From NCBI GenBank assembly GCA_026785765.1, contig JAJAZK010000237.1, positions 1-11,195 on the forward strand: a stretch of DNA of 11,195 nucleotides, given 5' to 3'. The notes under the pieces were generated by a model. It saw only the letters and a program-made list of their open reading frames with translations, made no database searches and was not told the DNA's origin. Of this stretch, positions 1 through 7,638 are shown one piece after another (the first letter of the stretch is position 1; the number at the start of each line of letters is the position of its first letter). Origin of the DNA: Rhodoferax sp. (GTDB taxonomy: Bacteria; Pseudomonadota; Gammaproteobacteria; Burkholderiales; Burkholderiaceae_C). The translations under genes were made by a program, and so were the position numbers.

Positions 1-3000
1 CCCAGCATCCACTCGACCATACCCAGCAGTCGCAGTTTCTGGCTGCGGCTGCCGCTATTGTGGATGCGCAGATGCACGTGTTTGACCGCTGCGACGCTGT
101 CCACGCACCAACGGGCACTCACCTGCACGTCTCCGCGGCGGTGCGAAATGCTGCTGCTGCCCTGGCCATGTGCCACCTGGTAGGTCACGCCGTCGGCACC
201 CCAGGCGCCTGGCGCCACACTCCAGACCTGCCGCGTGCGTCGGTCTTGCAGCAGGAACCACTCTGCCGGTGGATCCGCCACCGGGTCGTTGGACCACGCA
301 GTGAGCTGCATCAAGCGACTGTTCACAGCCCAGCTGTAGCCGCCGCCCGCCTCCGTCAGCAAACTGCCAAAGCCGGGATTGGCCAGAACGTTTATCCACG
401 GGCGCGGGGGGCGCAGCGCAGCGCCGATCGCAAAGCGGAACTCGCCCGTTTGCCCATCAAACGCTCCCTGCGGGGCCACGTCAGCCAAGCCCGGCGGCAC
501 GGGCAGTTCCGGCGCGGCTGGCGCGGCTTCCTGTCGTTCCTGAATGGCCTGCGCATGCCATTCGCACCATTGTTCGACGTGGTGCAGGAATGGCCGTCCG
601 TCGGCCTGCAGTTGCACCCGGGCGAGGATTTGCAGGGTGGATATCTCGTCTGCCGACAACTCGGCCGCGCGCAGCAGGTGCAGCTGGGTTTGCGCCGCCG
701 CGGGTTGCGCCTGGCTGTCGCCCATGAAGCGTTCCCGCAGTGCAGTCAGCTCGCGTTGCAGTTCCATCTGGTAGGAAGTTGGCTCGCTGTTGACCACCAC
801 CAGGTCGCAGGCAATTCCGCCCCATGCCCACAGGCGCAAGGCTTGCACCAGCACGCGCAGCAGGCCAAGGCCCTCCACGACAGTGGCCCAGACCAGAATC
901 AGCGGGCGGTCGCCGGAGATGCCCAGCCGCCACAACACCCGCTGGTCACAGACTCCGGCGTGTTCGGACGGCAGCGTGGCCGCAGCACTCCCGGGAGCAC
1001 GCGTCAGACTATGCGCCAGCGCCGTTGTCAAGTTCTGGATGGCCGCAAAATTTTCACTGGTCAGGCGCATCGAGCGCAAACGGATCGCGGCCAACGTGGC
1101 CGACATCAGCGAGGCGCGTTGAACATGGCTGGATTGACGGTACTTGTCGATCACGGCGTGCAAAGTGGCGCCATCCGCGCTGGCAGCGGTGGCAAACGTC
1201 ACCAGTGCCTTGGCGTGTGGCGCGATGCGCACCCGTACTGCCAGGACGCAGGCCGGATCCAGGCCAGTGTGCAGGGAGACACTCTCGGGCGGGGCTGCGC
1301 CGGACGCTGGAGCTTGGGCCACGCGCTCCAGATCCGCCAGCGGCTGGCTGCTGGTACGGTTGCGTCCGAGCCAGCGTTGGCGGTCCGCCTGCACGCTCAC
1401 CTCCAGCACCTGCGCCTGCACGTCTGCGAGGAAATGCGCAGCTTGCATCGCGCTCTCGGTATGCAGCCGGGGCGTACGCGCGAACACGAGTGCCTGCTGG
1501 TGGGCATGCCAGTGGCACTCGACAAACAGGTTGCCGAACGCGGGATGGGACTCGTCGGAGCGGGCATCGGCCAGCGCCACCTCGAAGGCCGACAACAGCT
1601 CCACGTCGATCATCTCGTCGCCCAGGTTGCGCAGTTCGATCTGGCGAAACTCGACGTCGTCCTCTGGGCTGACCCAAACCGTGGTGTGCGCCTGGATCTC
1701 AGGCCAGCGGGCGTCAAAACACACCCGGTCGGCGTGATAGATGCTGCCATATTGGGCCCGTGAGTCGGGCGCCGGGTGTTGCGTGATCGACGCGATGCGC
1801 GAGCTGCCGGTGGCGCTGCCAAAGGCCGAGCCGGGCCAGCGCAAATAGAAGAAGCTCCCGCAGGCGTCGCGCAGTGCGTCGTCGCGCCAGCGCGTGATCC
1901 CGATTTGGCCGCAGCGGCTCCAGCCGGCTCCGTTCGGGCGCAAGGTCACACTGTAGCGGCCATTGGACAGAATATGGGTTGGCTGTACTGCCAATATGCC
2001 GGGCGGCACGTCGCGCAGCAGGCCAGTGGCGCGTCGGCGTTGCGCCTGTTCGGTGTAGTCCCGCCGCGGATCATGCAGGACGAAGACCTCACGCGGAGGC
2101 CGTTCGTGCAATAGCGATGCGACGGCTTCGATATGCGCATTGGCCATGCCCCAGCGCTGCGCCACGCCGCCCAGCAGCAGATTGGCCAGCGCGATCAGAC
2201 TCATCCCCTGGTGGTGGGCCATGAAAGTGCTGACCGAAGTGAACGCCTTATCCTCGGTTTGGCGCGCAGGCGTGTAGTCCAGCGCTTCGATGAACCCATT
2301 GCTGGTGCGTGGGGCCAGAGCCTGCAGTCGCTGGAAGTTGGTCATGGCCAGGCGCGCAGACAACGGCGCCGCCAGTGCAGTGGCATACGGCGCGATGACC
2401 AGTTCATCCGGCGGTGTGCGCCGCACGGCCAACCGCGGCACTCCTTGGGGCGCATACTGGTAGGCCAGGGTATGGTCACTGGCTGCGTAGGCCGATTCGC
2501 TGATGCCCCAGGGAACCCCATGCAGGCGGCCAAACGCCACCTGCTCCTGCACCGCGGCCATACACGCGCTGTGCAACGCACTGCCAAGGGGCTCATCCAG
2601 AACCAGTGTGGGCATCAGGTATTCGAACATGGACCCCGACCAGGAACGCAGGCCGGCCGAGGTACCGACCGCAAAAAAAGGCCGCCCCAACGCCGCCCAG
2701 TGGCGCGCCGGTACATCGCCTTTGGCGATTGCCAGCAGGCTGGTCAGGCGCGATTCAGAGGCCAGCAGGTCATAAAAGCCCGCGTCCAGTTGCTGTTCGG
2801 CCACGCGGTAGCCGATATGCAACAGATGGCGCTTGGGATGGTAGAGAAAACCGAACTCGGACTCCCAAGCGAGCGTTTCGAATGCGCAGGCTACGGCCAG
2901 CAGCCGTGTTACCGCCTCGACCGGTTCCGGCGGCCGGTCCGGAGCAGGCGCTGCCAGTTCGCGGCAGGCCTGCGCTACGGCGAGCAGGTGTCCACTCAGG

Positions 3001-3169
3001 TTGCCACTGTCCACGGTGGAAACATACATCGGCAGCAGCGCCGCGCAGCTTTGGGTGTCGTACCAGTTCATGAAATGGCCGCGGTGGCGTTGCAGTCGGC
3101 CGAGCGTGGCCAGGGTTGCCTCCAGTCGGGTCAGCAATTGCGCGGTGGTAATCCAGCCGAACGCGCGCG
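1..3169 (-). pseudogene. Cyclic beta-1,2-glucan synthase, downstream part (glucoamylase-like and GH94 N-terminal regions), frame-disrupted from its N-terminal half and cut by window edge
   Basis: This open frame (lower codon base at a multiple of 3) has no stop that I found from the GC run at 3162-3170 to base 1. It continues the synthase directly, starting with AFGWITTAQLL and the NWYDT and VDSGNLSGHL motifs. The glucoamylase-like (cyclization) domain follows, with MFEYLMP near 2610-2635, WGISESAY near 2485-2510, GFIEALDYT near 2270-2297 and MAHHQGMSL near 2200-2222. A beta-sandwich region typical of the GH94/'glycosyltransferase 36' family comes next (FRQIELRNLGDE near 1615-1655). The stretch from about 400 to 70 matches the start of the phosphorylase part (NVLANPGFGSLL, WSNDPVADPP). 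In the family this half closes the glucan ring and trims chain length by phosphorolysis. The GH94 catalytic core lies beyond the edge. There is no recognisable independent start; the first in-frame ATG is at 3071, inside the domain. Without the frame error it would be the same protein as the 2770-6327 entry. Confidence 0.8.
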
Positions 3170-6100
3170 CATGCCGCGCCGAGCAGATAGACGCCGATGT
3201 TGGTCGGTGATGTGCGGTGCGCCAGCATGTCGTACGGCAACGTCTGCAGGTTATCCGGCGGCAGGTGGTTGTCCAGTGGTCCGACGCAGCGCTCAAAGAA
3301 GCGCCAGGTGTCGCGCGCGATGGCCCGCAACTCCTCGCGGTCGCCCGCGGGCAGCGTGTGGTCGATACCGCCCGGGCTGGGCCGACTGACCCACCAGGTC
3401 CATACCGGCGATGCACCCCACACCAGGCACAGGATGGACGACAGTAATGCAAATGGCGTCTGCAGGCTCAGTAAGGCCCCCAGCAATAACGCCGCCACTG
3501 CCGGTTGGTGCCAGTGCCGACGCAGCAACGCAGGTAGCGTAGTGTGGGCCTGCGCCTGGGCGGTCTCCGCAGTGGTCCATTGCAGCAGGTGGCGTCGGCT
3601 GATGGCCATGCGGTATAACGCGCGCGTAATGGCATCCACGGACAGCAGGGCCTGTTGCTGCAATTGCCCCAAGTGCCACGCCGCGCCGCACACCATGCGC
3701 GCCAAGCCATCAGCGGCTTGCCAGTAAAAGTGGCGTTTGGCCACATCGTCCCGGCTTGGGGAGAACCCGGCGACCGCACCCATCAGCGGGCCAGCGGAGA
3801 ACGCTGCCAGCACCAGTACCAAGGCTGCCAATGGCGAGACGACCAGTCCTGCCAGTGCCAGCAGCAGCAGCAGCAGCGACATCGGGGCTACCAGTGAGCG
3901 GCGCAGGTTGTCCAGAATCTTCCAGCGGTTGATGGTGCGCAGCGGGTACCGATTCGGATTGAACAGGAACGGCAGCAACTGCCAGTCGCCGCGCATCCAG
4001 CGGTGAAACCGGGACGCGGCCACGTCGGCATGGAACGGCGCCGCCTCGAACAGTGTGATGTCGGTGACGTTGGCACAGCGAGCGATGGCGCCCTCGAGCA
4101 GGTCGTGGCTCAGAACCTGTCCCTGCGGAAGGCGCGCCGACAGCACGTCGTGCAGCGCCTGTACATGCAGCAGGCCCTTGCCGGAAAAGCTGCCTTCGCC
4201 GAACAGGTCCTGGTAAACCTCGGAGCTCGCCGCGCTGTACGGGTCGATGCCACACTGCCCGGCGAACAACCAGTGAAACAGGGTGCGGTCCCCGCGCGCT
4301 GGCAATGGCGTAGCAACACGCGGCTGCAAGATGCCGTAACCCTCTACCACCCGCAGCGCGCGTGCATCCAGGCGTGGCTGGTTGTCTGGATGCGCGGCCA
4401 CGCCGACCAGTTCGCGCAGACGGCCCGGTGGCAATTGGGTGTCGCTGTCGAGCGTCACGATGTAACGTGTGTCTGCAGCGATGCAGGACGCCTGCCCCAG
4501 GTCCAGGAACGGGCCGCGCGTGCCAGTGGCCAGCGCCGTGATCAGCGATTCGAGTTTGCCGCGCTTGCGCTCCCAGCCGATCCAGCGTTGCTCGCTGCTA
4601 CTGAACTGGCGCGCGCGCTGCAGCACGATGAAGCGTGGCGCCATCCAGGTTTGCGCCGGATGGCGCTGGTTGAGCAGGTCGATGGCGCTTTGGGCGTCGG
4701 CCAGCAGCGCGACGTCGCCGGCGAGTTGTTCCTCGTCGGCGTCGGCCCAGTCGCCGAGCAGCGCAAACTGTGCCTGGGCTTCGGGGTTTGCAAGATAGTG
4801 CAACTCCAGCCGGTGCACCAGATTACGTACCGCCAGCGGGCTCGAGAGCAGCGCCGGGATCACCACCATGACGCGGTGCGCAGCCGGGATGCCGTCGGCC
4901 AGCGACAGGCGAGGCAGGTGCCGCGGCGGGACTGACTCGCTGATCAGCCGGTTCACCACGGCGACCACAGTCTCTGACGCAGGAAACAGTATCAGCAAGG
5001 TGCCCAGCAGCACCAGCCAGGGCGGATCGGCAGTCGCCGTACCGAAGCCCAGCAGGGTCCATGCCGCCACGCCGGTGGTACCCAGGGCCAGACTCGCCAG
5101 ATAGGCAGAAGGCGCCAGCCGACGCCAGGCGGCGCGCCAACTGCCTGCGGCCCCGTCGCGCAGCCCCAGAGTCTCGGCCAGCACCACGTTGCCGTTGCCG
5201 TGCAGCCAGTGGTTGGTGGAGGCCAGCACGCCGTCCTTGCCGTGCATCAGCGCCAACAACGCGCGCGCAACGGCCAGCTCACTTTCACCGCTGCGCCGCG
5301 CCAGGCGCTCGATGGCATGCAGCGTGGCGTCGCGCGTGGACACACTTTCGGCCTGGAACACGCTGGAGGTGCAGAGCAACTGCGTCAGTGGGCTGGAGCG
5401 CCCGACGATGCTGTCCCAATCGGCGTCACCGATGGCACGCAGCGAGTTGACTGCGTTGCTGACACTCAGATTGTCAGCCGCCTGATTTGCGGGTTGCTGC
5501 ATCTGGAATGCGGTGACGTCGGGCAAAGCATGCTGCAACCATGCCTGGTGGCGTGTGTCCTGGTTGGTACGGCGGTCCTGGAAACGTTGCGCCATTTGGG
5601 CCAGGAACACCTTGGCTACGCCACGGCGGTCCATCCAAAGTAGCAACTGGTCGAGCGCATGCAGGCTGGTTGTGCCAATATGGTCACAACACAGGTTCGC
5701 CACCGCGCGCGCGGCTTTGTTGGTGGCTACCCGTTCCGCCAGGCGGCGCAGGTTTTCCACCAGCACTACGCGCAGCGTTGTAGGCAAGGCCCACAACTCG
5801 CTCAGGTTGAGCGCACAGGATTCCTGGTAGGCCGCGAGAAATTGCACCAGCAGCTCTTCGTCGAAATCCCCGTCGGTGTGCGCCACGAAGGCCCAGGCGA
5901 TGCCATACACCCGCGGCAAGCCTGCCAATGGCGGCTCCTGAAGGATCGGCAGGGTGCGAAAGTAGCTGCGTGGCAAACCTTCGTGGATTTCCCGCAGTTG
6001 GGCTTCGATCAGGTGGAAGTTGTCCAGCAGCCACTCCGCGGCGGGGCTGATGTCATAACCCGTTGAGGCCTGGATGCCGATGTAGTGATGGGCCTCGCGC

Positions 6101-6327
6101 AACACGCGGATATTGCTGCGCAGACGCGGGAAAAAGCCTCCGCTCCAGCCACTTGACCGGGTGGCTTGGTGCGTCGTGCCCAAGCTGCGGCCGTGTTGCG
6201 CGAAGCGCTGCGGGCCGAATATTTCGGAGCGGATGGGCGACTCGACCGGGCCGCGCGCGCCATCCAGGATGTCGCGCAGAGCCTTTTCGGCGTCTGCCGG
6301 GTGTCCAGATTTACCGGCGAGGTTCAC
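2770..6327 (-). CDS. Cyclic beta-1,2-glucan synthase, N-terminal GT84 glycosyltransferase part, frameshifted near its end
   Basis: NdvB/Cgs-type inner-membrane enzyme that polymerises glucose from UDP-glucose into beta-1,2-glucan for the periplasm. Counting from GTG 6327, residues ~30-370 form the conserved N-terminal region (PIRSEIF, PAAEWLLDNFHLIEAQLREI, LPRVYGIAWAFVAHTD, LVENLRRLAERV). Hydrophobic segments lie near 409-428 and 435-458. The GT84 core holds the TLDSDTQLP nucleotide-sugar motif (~625-633), GSFSGKGLLH (~712-721), SHDLLEG (~740-746) and an R-x-x-R-W motif followed by MRGDWQLLPF (~773-787). More membrane segments lie near 816-843 and 942-980. The AHRTSPTNIG motif (~1035-1044) begins the next domain, and ~10 residues later a GC run shifts the frame. 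The last ~130 codons to the TGA at 2770-2772 are out-of-frame junk, rich in Arg, Pro and Gly. Start choice: the frame also opens at TTG 6360, giving an unlikely Cys-rich leader with no ribosome site; GTG 6327 has an AGCAGG six bases upstream and lies 13 bases after the previous gene. A full family member is ~2,800 residues. Confidence 0.85.
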   Translation of the reverse strand: MNLAGKSGHPADAEKALRDILDGARGPVESPIRSEIFGPQRFAQHGRSLGTTHQATRSSGWSGGFFPRLRSNIRVLREAHHYIGIQASTGYDISPAAEWLLDNFHLIEAQLREIHEGLPRSYFRTLPILQEPPLAGLPRVYGIAWAFVAHTDGDFDEELLVQFLAAYQESCALNLSELWALPTTLRVVLVENLRRLAERVATNKAARAVANLCCDHIGTTSLHALDQLLLWMDRRGVAKVFLAQMAQRFQDRRTNQDTRHQAWLQHALPDVTAFQMQQPANQAADNLSVSNAVNSLRAIGDADWDSIVGRSSPLTQLLCTSSVFQAESVSTRDATLHAIERLARRSGESELAVARALLALMHGKDGVLASTNHWLHGNGNVVLAETLGLRDGAAGSWRAAWRRLAPSAYLASLALGTTGVAAWTLLGFGTATADPPWLVLLGTLLILFPASETVVAVVNRLISESVPPRHLPRLSLADGIPAAHRVMVVIPALLSSPLAVRNLVHRLELHYLANPEAQAQFALLGDWADADEEQLAGDVALLADAQSAIDLLNQRHPAQTWMAPRFIVLQRARQFSSSEQRWIGWERKRGKLESLITALATGTRGPFLDLGQASCIAADTRYIVTLDSDTQLPPGRLRELVGVAAHPDNQPRLDARALRVVEGYGILQPRVATPLPARGDRTLFHWLFAGQCGIDPYSAASSEVYQDLFGEGSFSGKGLLHVQALHDVLSARLPQGQVLSHDLLEGAIARCANVTDITLFEAAPFHADVAASRFHRWMRGDWQLLPFLFNPNRYPLRTINRWKILDNLRRSLVAPMSLLLLLLALAGLVVSPLAALVLVLAAFSAGPLMGAVAGFSPSRDDVAKRHFYWQAADGLARMVCGAAWHLGQLQQQALLSVDAITRALYRMAISRRHLLQWTTAETAQAQAHTTLPALLRRHWHQPAVAALLLGALLSLQTPFALLSSILCLVWGASPVWTWWVSRPSPGGIDHTLPAGDREELRAIARDTWRFFERCVGPLDNHLPPDNLQTLPYDMLAHRTSPTNIGVYLLGAACARVRLDYHRAIADPTGGNPGHARPTATPPRPFHELVRHPKLRGAAADVCFHRGQWQPEWTPARRSAGLPRTGSACSGPAAGTGRGGNTAAGRSLRIRNARLGVRVRFSLPSQAPSVAYRLPRGRTATGRGLL
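3162..3170. other. GC-dinucleotide run at the frameshift point
   Basis: The alternating CG run here sits where the synthase changes frame. Before it the minus strand reads ...NIGVYLLGAACAR; after it the conserved AFGWI continues in another frame. Adding one GC dinucleotide would give LLGAACARAFGWI, which matches family spacing as I recall it (YLLSVVAARDFGW-like). Removing one base also restores the frame but loses a residue. Slippage in a dinucleotide repeat, in vivo or during sequencing, is the simplest cause. Confidence 0.75.
3859..3876. repeat. (CAG)6 trinucleotide repeat encoding six leucines in a membrane segment
   Basis: Six perfect CAG units on the plus strand read as CTG codons on the coding strand. 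They give the Leu run in the membrane helix MSLLLLLLALAGLV of the glucan synthase. Unit gain or loss would keep the frame and change helix length. Confidence 0.8.
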
Positions 6328-6340
6328 GCAACGCCTGCTG

Positions 6341-6580
6341 TTACAACAGCAGCGTGCCAACGACTATAAGCAGCAGCGACGCTGCTAGCGTGGTGACCAG
6401 CCGACCAGCCAGGTGCTCATTGACGCGCTCGGCGGCACAGCGCAGCGTATGCAGGTAGCCATGTTTATCACGGCAGTGCGACAGGTGTTCACCGAGCGCC
6501 CGCAGTTCCATGGGTGATGTGTCGGCGCTGCCACCGAACGAGGTGGTACTCCAGCTCGGAGTAGTGTGTGATGGGGTCAT
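6341..6580 (-). CDS. Small protein with C-terminal membrane anchor, function unknown
   Basis: A 79-residue protein that I do not recognise. Residues 1-24 are Ser/Thr-rich and probably disordered (MTPSHTTPSWSTTSFGG). Residues 25-59 are charged and likely helical, with two Cys and several His (ELRALGEHLSHCRDKHGYLH, then AAERVNEHLAGR). Residues 60-79 form one hydrophobic segment, LVTTLAASLLLIVVGTLLL, ending exactly at the C terminus, as in tail-anchored inner-membrane proteins. ATG 6580 is chosen because GGAG at 6592-6589 lies eight bases upstream; the frame extends to 6763, but that extension lacks such a site and has low-complexity composition. The gene ends 13 bases before GTG 6327 of the glucan synthase (or overlaps it by 20 bases if TTG 6360 is used), so the two are probably co-transcribed. 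It might be an accessory or assembly factor for the synthase, but that rests only on position. The layout loosely resembles small YqjD/ElaB-like anchored proteins, without a motif to prove it. Confidence 0.6.
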   Translation of the reverse strand: MTPSHTTPSWSTTSFGGSADTSPMELRALGEHLSHCRDKHGYLHTLRCAAERVNEHLAGRLVTTLAASLLLIVVGTLLL

Positions 6581-6588
6581 GGTGAAAG

Positions 6589-6592
6589 CTCC
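6589..6592 (-). promoter_or_regulatory. Ribosome binding site GGAG deciding the start of the 79-residue protein
   Basis: On the minus strand GGAG lies eight bases before ATG 6580-6578. It supports this start over the upstream in-frame codon near 6763. Confidence 0.6.
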
Positions 6593-6597
6593 GGAGG

Positions 6598-6613
6598 GCG
6601 CGCCGTGGCGCGC
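6598..6613. repeat. 16-bp inverted repeat GCGCGCC-GT-GGCGCGC in the leader of the 79-residue protein gene
   Basis: Perfect 7-bp arms separated by two bases, 18-33 bases upstream of ATG 6580. It could be a protein-binding palindrome or, in RNA, a hairpin next to the ribosome binding site. The function is not visible from sequence. Confidence 0.45.
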
Positions 6614-6682
6614 GAAAATTAGGGGATTCAAGGGAAGCCGTTTGCGTAGCGCTTGGCGCAATCTGGCATCCGGGACAATGTT

Positions 6683-6719
6683 AGGCAGGCTGAGTGAGCC
6701 TGTCTGTCGGACAGCAGGC
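6683..6719. repeat. Two overlapping, mutually exclusive hairpins
   Basis: The first, 6683-6705, is a 9-bp stem (one G-U pair on the plus strand) around the loop GAGTG, with the core CAGGCT/AGCCTG. The second, 6698-6719, pairs GCCTG and CTGTC with GACAG and CAGGC, with one bulged T and a nominal 1-base loop that would open in RNA. They share 6698-6705, so only one can form at a time. The position is about 100 bases upstream of ATG 6580 on the minus strand and about 215 bases upstream of ATG 6934 on the plus strand. Confidence 0.4.
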
Positions 6720-6933
6720 CGTGCTGCGGCGCACATGCGCACTGCTACCTTTCGCGGACCCATTCAGCCTCGTTTTGTAGGACATCTACTACTTGCAGAG
6801 GCGGCGTAGTCTGCTGGTGTCTGCGCGGCGCGACTTCGACACTGAACATCGCGTCCGGTAGCCAACACCCATCGGGGGCGTCGGAGCGCCAGACCTTTGG
6901 CAACTCCTTTTTAAACCAACCGGAAAGACTCCC

Positions 6934-7485
6934 ATGAATACCCGTAACATCCTCAAGACATCATTGATTGTTTCCGCCATGCTGCTGTTCTCTGGCGCGC
7001 AAGCCCAGACCATGGGCAAAGACCAGGTGAAGGCAGGCAAAGATCAGATTGCAGCCACCTACAAGACCGAGAAGGCTGCCTGTGCACCCCTGGCGGGCAA
7101 TGCCAAGGACATATGTATGCAGGAAACCAAAGGGCACCAAAAGGTCGCCAAGGCCGAGTTGCAATACGCATCAACCGGCAAGCCCGCCGACCAGACCAAG
7201 GTACTCAATGCCAAGGCTGAGTCCGCCTACGCCATAGCCAAAGAGCGCTGTGACGATCTGGCCGGTAACGCCAAGGATGTGTGTGTCAAGGAGGCCAAGG
7301 CAGTCGAGGTCAAGGCGCTCGCCGATGCAAAGATGGGCAAGCAGATCGGCGAGGCCAAGAAGGATGACATGCAGGCCAAACGCGATGCAGATTACAAAGT
7401 GGCCGTCGAAAAGTGCGATGTCATGACGGGCGACGCCAAATCAGGCTGTGTCAGCGCTGCCAAGGCCAAATTCGGCAAGAGCTGA
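6934..7485 (+). CDS. Exported protein with three C-x10-C repeats, function unknown
   Basis: A 183-residue protein with a clear signal peptide: basic start MNTRNILK, hydrophobic core LIVSAMLLF, likely cleavage after AQA at about residue 24. A periplasmic or secreted location is therefore expected. The mature part is rich in Ala, Lys and Asp and made of three units of about 55 residues. Each has two Cys 11 apart around a (L/M)(A/T)G(N/D)AK core: CAPLAGNAKDIC (50-61), CDDLAGNAKDVC (106-117) and CDVMTGDAKSGC (161-172). Each unit is probably a helical hairpin closed by one disulfide. The even Cys number and exported location agree with this. GGAAAG at 6922-6927 lies six bases before the ATG and supports the start. 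The gene stands alone, transcribed away from the glucan synthase unit. Similar small Ala/Lys-rich proteins in Burkholderiales are usually left as hypothetical; I know of no assigned role. Confidence 0.8.
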   Translation: MNTRNILKTSLIVSAMLLFSGAQAQTMGKDQVKAGKDQIAATYKTEKAACAPLAGNAKDICMQETKGHQKVAKAELQYASTGKPADQTKVLNAKAESAYAIAKERCDDLAGNAKDVCVKEAKAVEVKALADAKMGKQIGEAKKDDMQAKRDADYKVAVEKCDVMTGDAKSGCVSAAKAKFGKS

Positions 7486-7545
7486 CTAATTCGGTTTAGA
7501 CGCGCAACAAAGTCAGACACTCACTGGCGTTTGCTCGCTACCGCA

Positions 7546-7556
7546 CAGATAATCTG
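7546..7556 (+). promoter_or_regulatory. Candidate -10 GATAAT inside an 11-bp palindrome upstream of the Crp-like gene
   Basis: CAGAT-A-ATCTG is a perfect palindrome containing GATAAT (7548-7553), close to the sigma-70 -10 consensus. The -35 region at 17-bp spacing (TGGCGT) is poor, so this would need an activator or be fortuitous. It lies ~85 bases before ATG 7639. Confidence 0.3.
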
Positions 7557-7588
7557 CCTGCAACACCTACACTGGTAGGATTGCAGGC
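7556..7588 (+). terminator. Strong hairpin between the repeat-protein gene and the Crp-like gene; terminator or leader structure
   Basis: GCCTGCAA (7556-7563) pairs with TTGCAGGC (7581-7588). Inside it, after a small internal loop, CCTAC (7566-7570) pairs with GTAGG (7575-7579) around the loop ACTG. This makes 13 base pairs in all. No T run follows directly (only CTTTT about 9 bases later), so it is not a textbook intrinsic terminator. It begins 71 bases after the repeat-protein stop and ends 50 bases before the regulator start. It may instead act in the 5' leader of the signalling operon. Confidence 0.4.
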
Positions 7589-7638
7589 GGCTCCGCTTTT
7601 GGCGAGGTCTCTGCTTTGAACCTTACCGGATTTCGCCG

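Larger units (their letters stand above)
6581..6933. other. Divergent intergenic region
   Basis: About 350 bases separate the leftward membrane-protein/glucan-synthase unit from the rightward repeat-protein gene, so both promoters should lie here. I could not find a convincing -35/-10 pair for either direction. The best minus-strand -10 candidate is TAATTT near 6617-6622, without a good -35. The region holds the 16-bp palindrome at 6598-6613 and overlapping inverted repeats at 6683-6719. No believable gene was seen inside it. Confidence 0.6.

Noticed and set aside
60..1763. Long plus-strand open frame of 567 codons
   Set aside because: It lies antisense to the conserved glucan synthase coding frame, has no domain pattern, and is expected in GC-rich DNA where stops are rare on the opposite strand.
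3162..3170. Programmed ribosomal frameshifting as explanation for the split synthase
   Set aside because: The alternating GC run is not a known slippery heptamer and I saw no clear downstream pseudoknot; mutation or sequencing error is simpler.
2133..3389. Plus-strand open frame of 418 codons
   Set aside because: Antisense to the synthase; Arg/Gln-rich composition without recognisable motifs. It even spans the frameshift site.
4003..4935. Plus-strand open frame of 310 codons
   Set aside because: Antisense to the GT84 core, including the DSD region; composition is that of a shadow frame.
6328..6360. TTG 6360 as start of the glucan synthase
   Set aside because: It adds a Cys-rich leader of 11 residues overlapping the previous gene, with no ribosome site; GTG 6327 has one at proper spacing.
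6581..6763. N-terminal extension of the small membrane protein to 140 residues
   Set aside because: The extension runs through the inverted repeats and has no ribosome site, while ATG 6580 has GGAG eight bases upstream.
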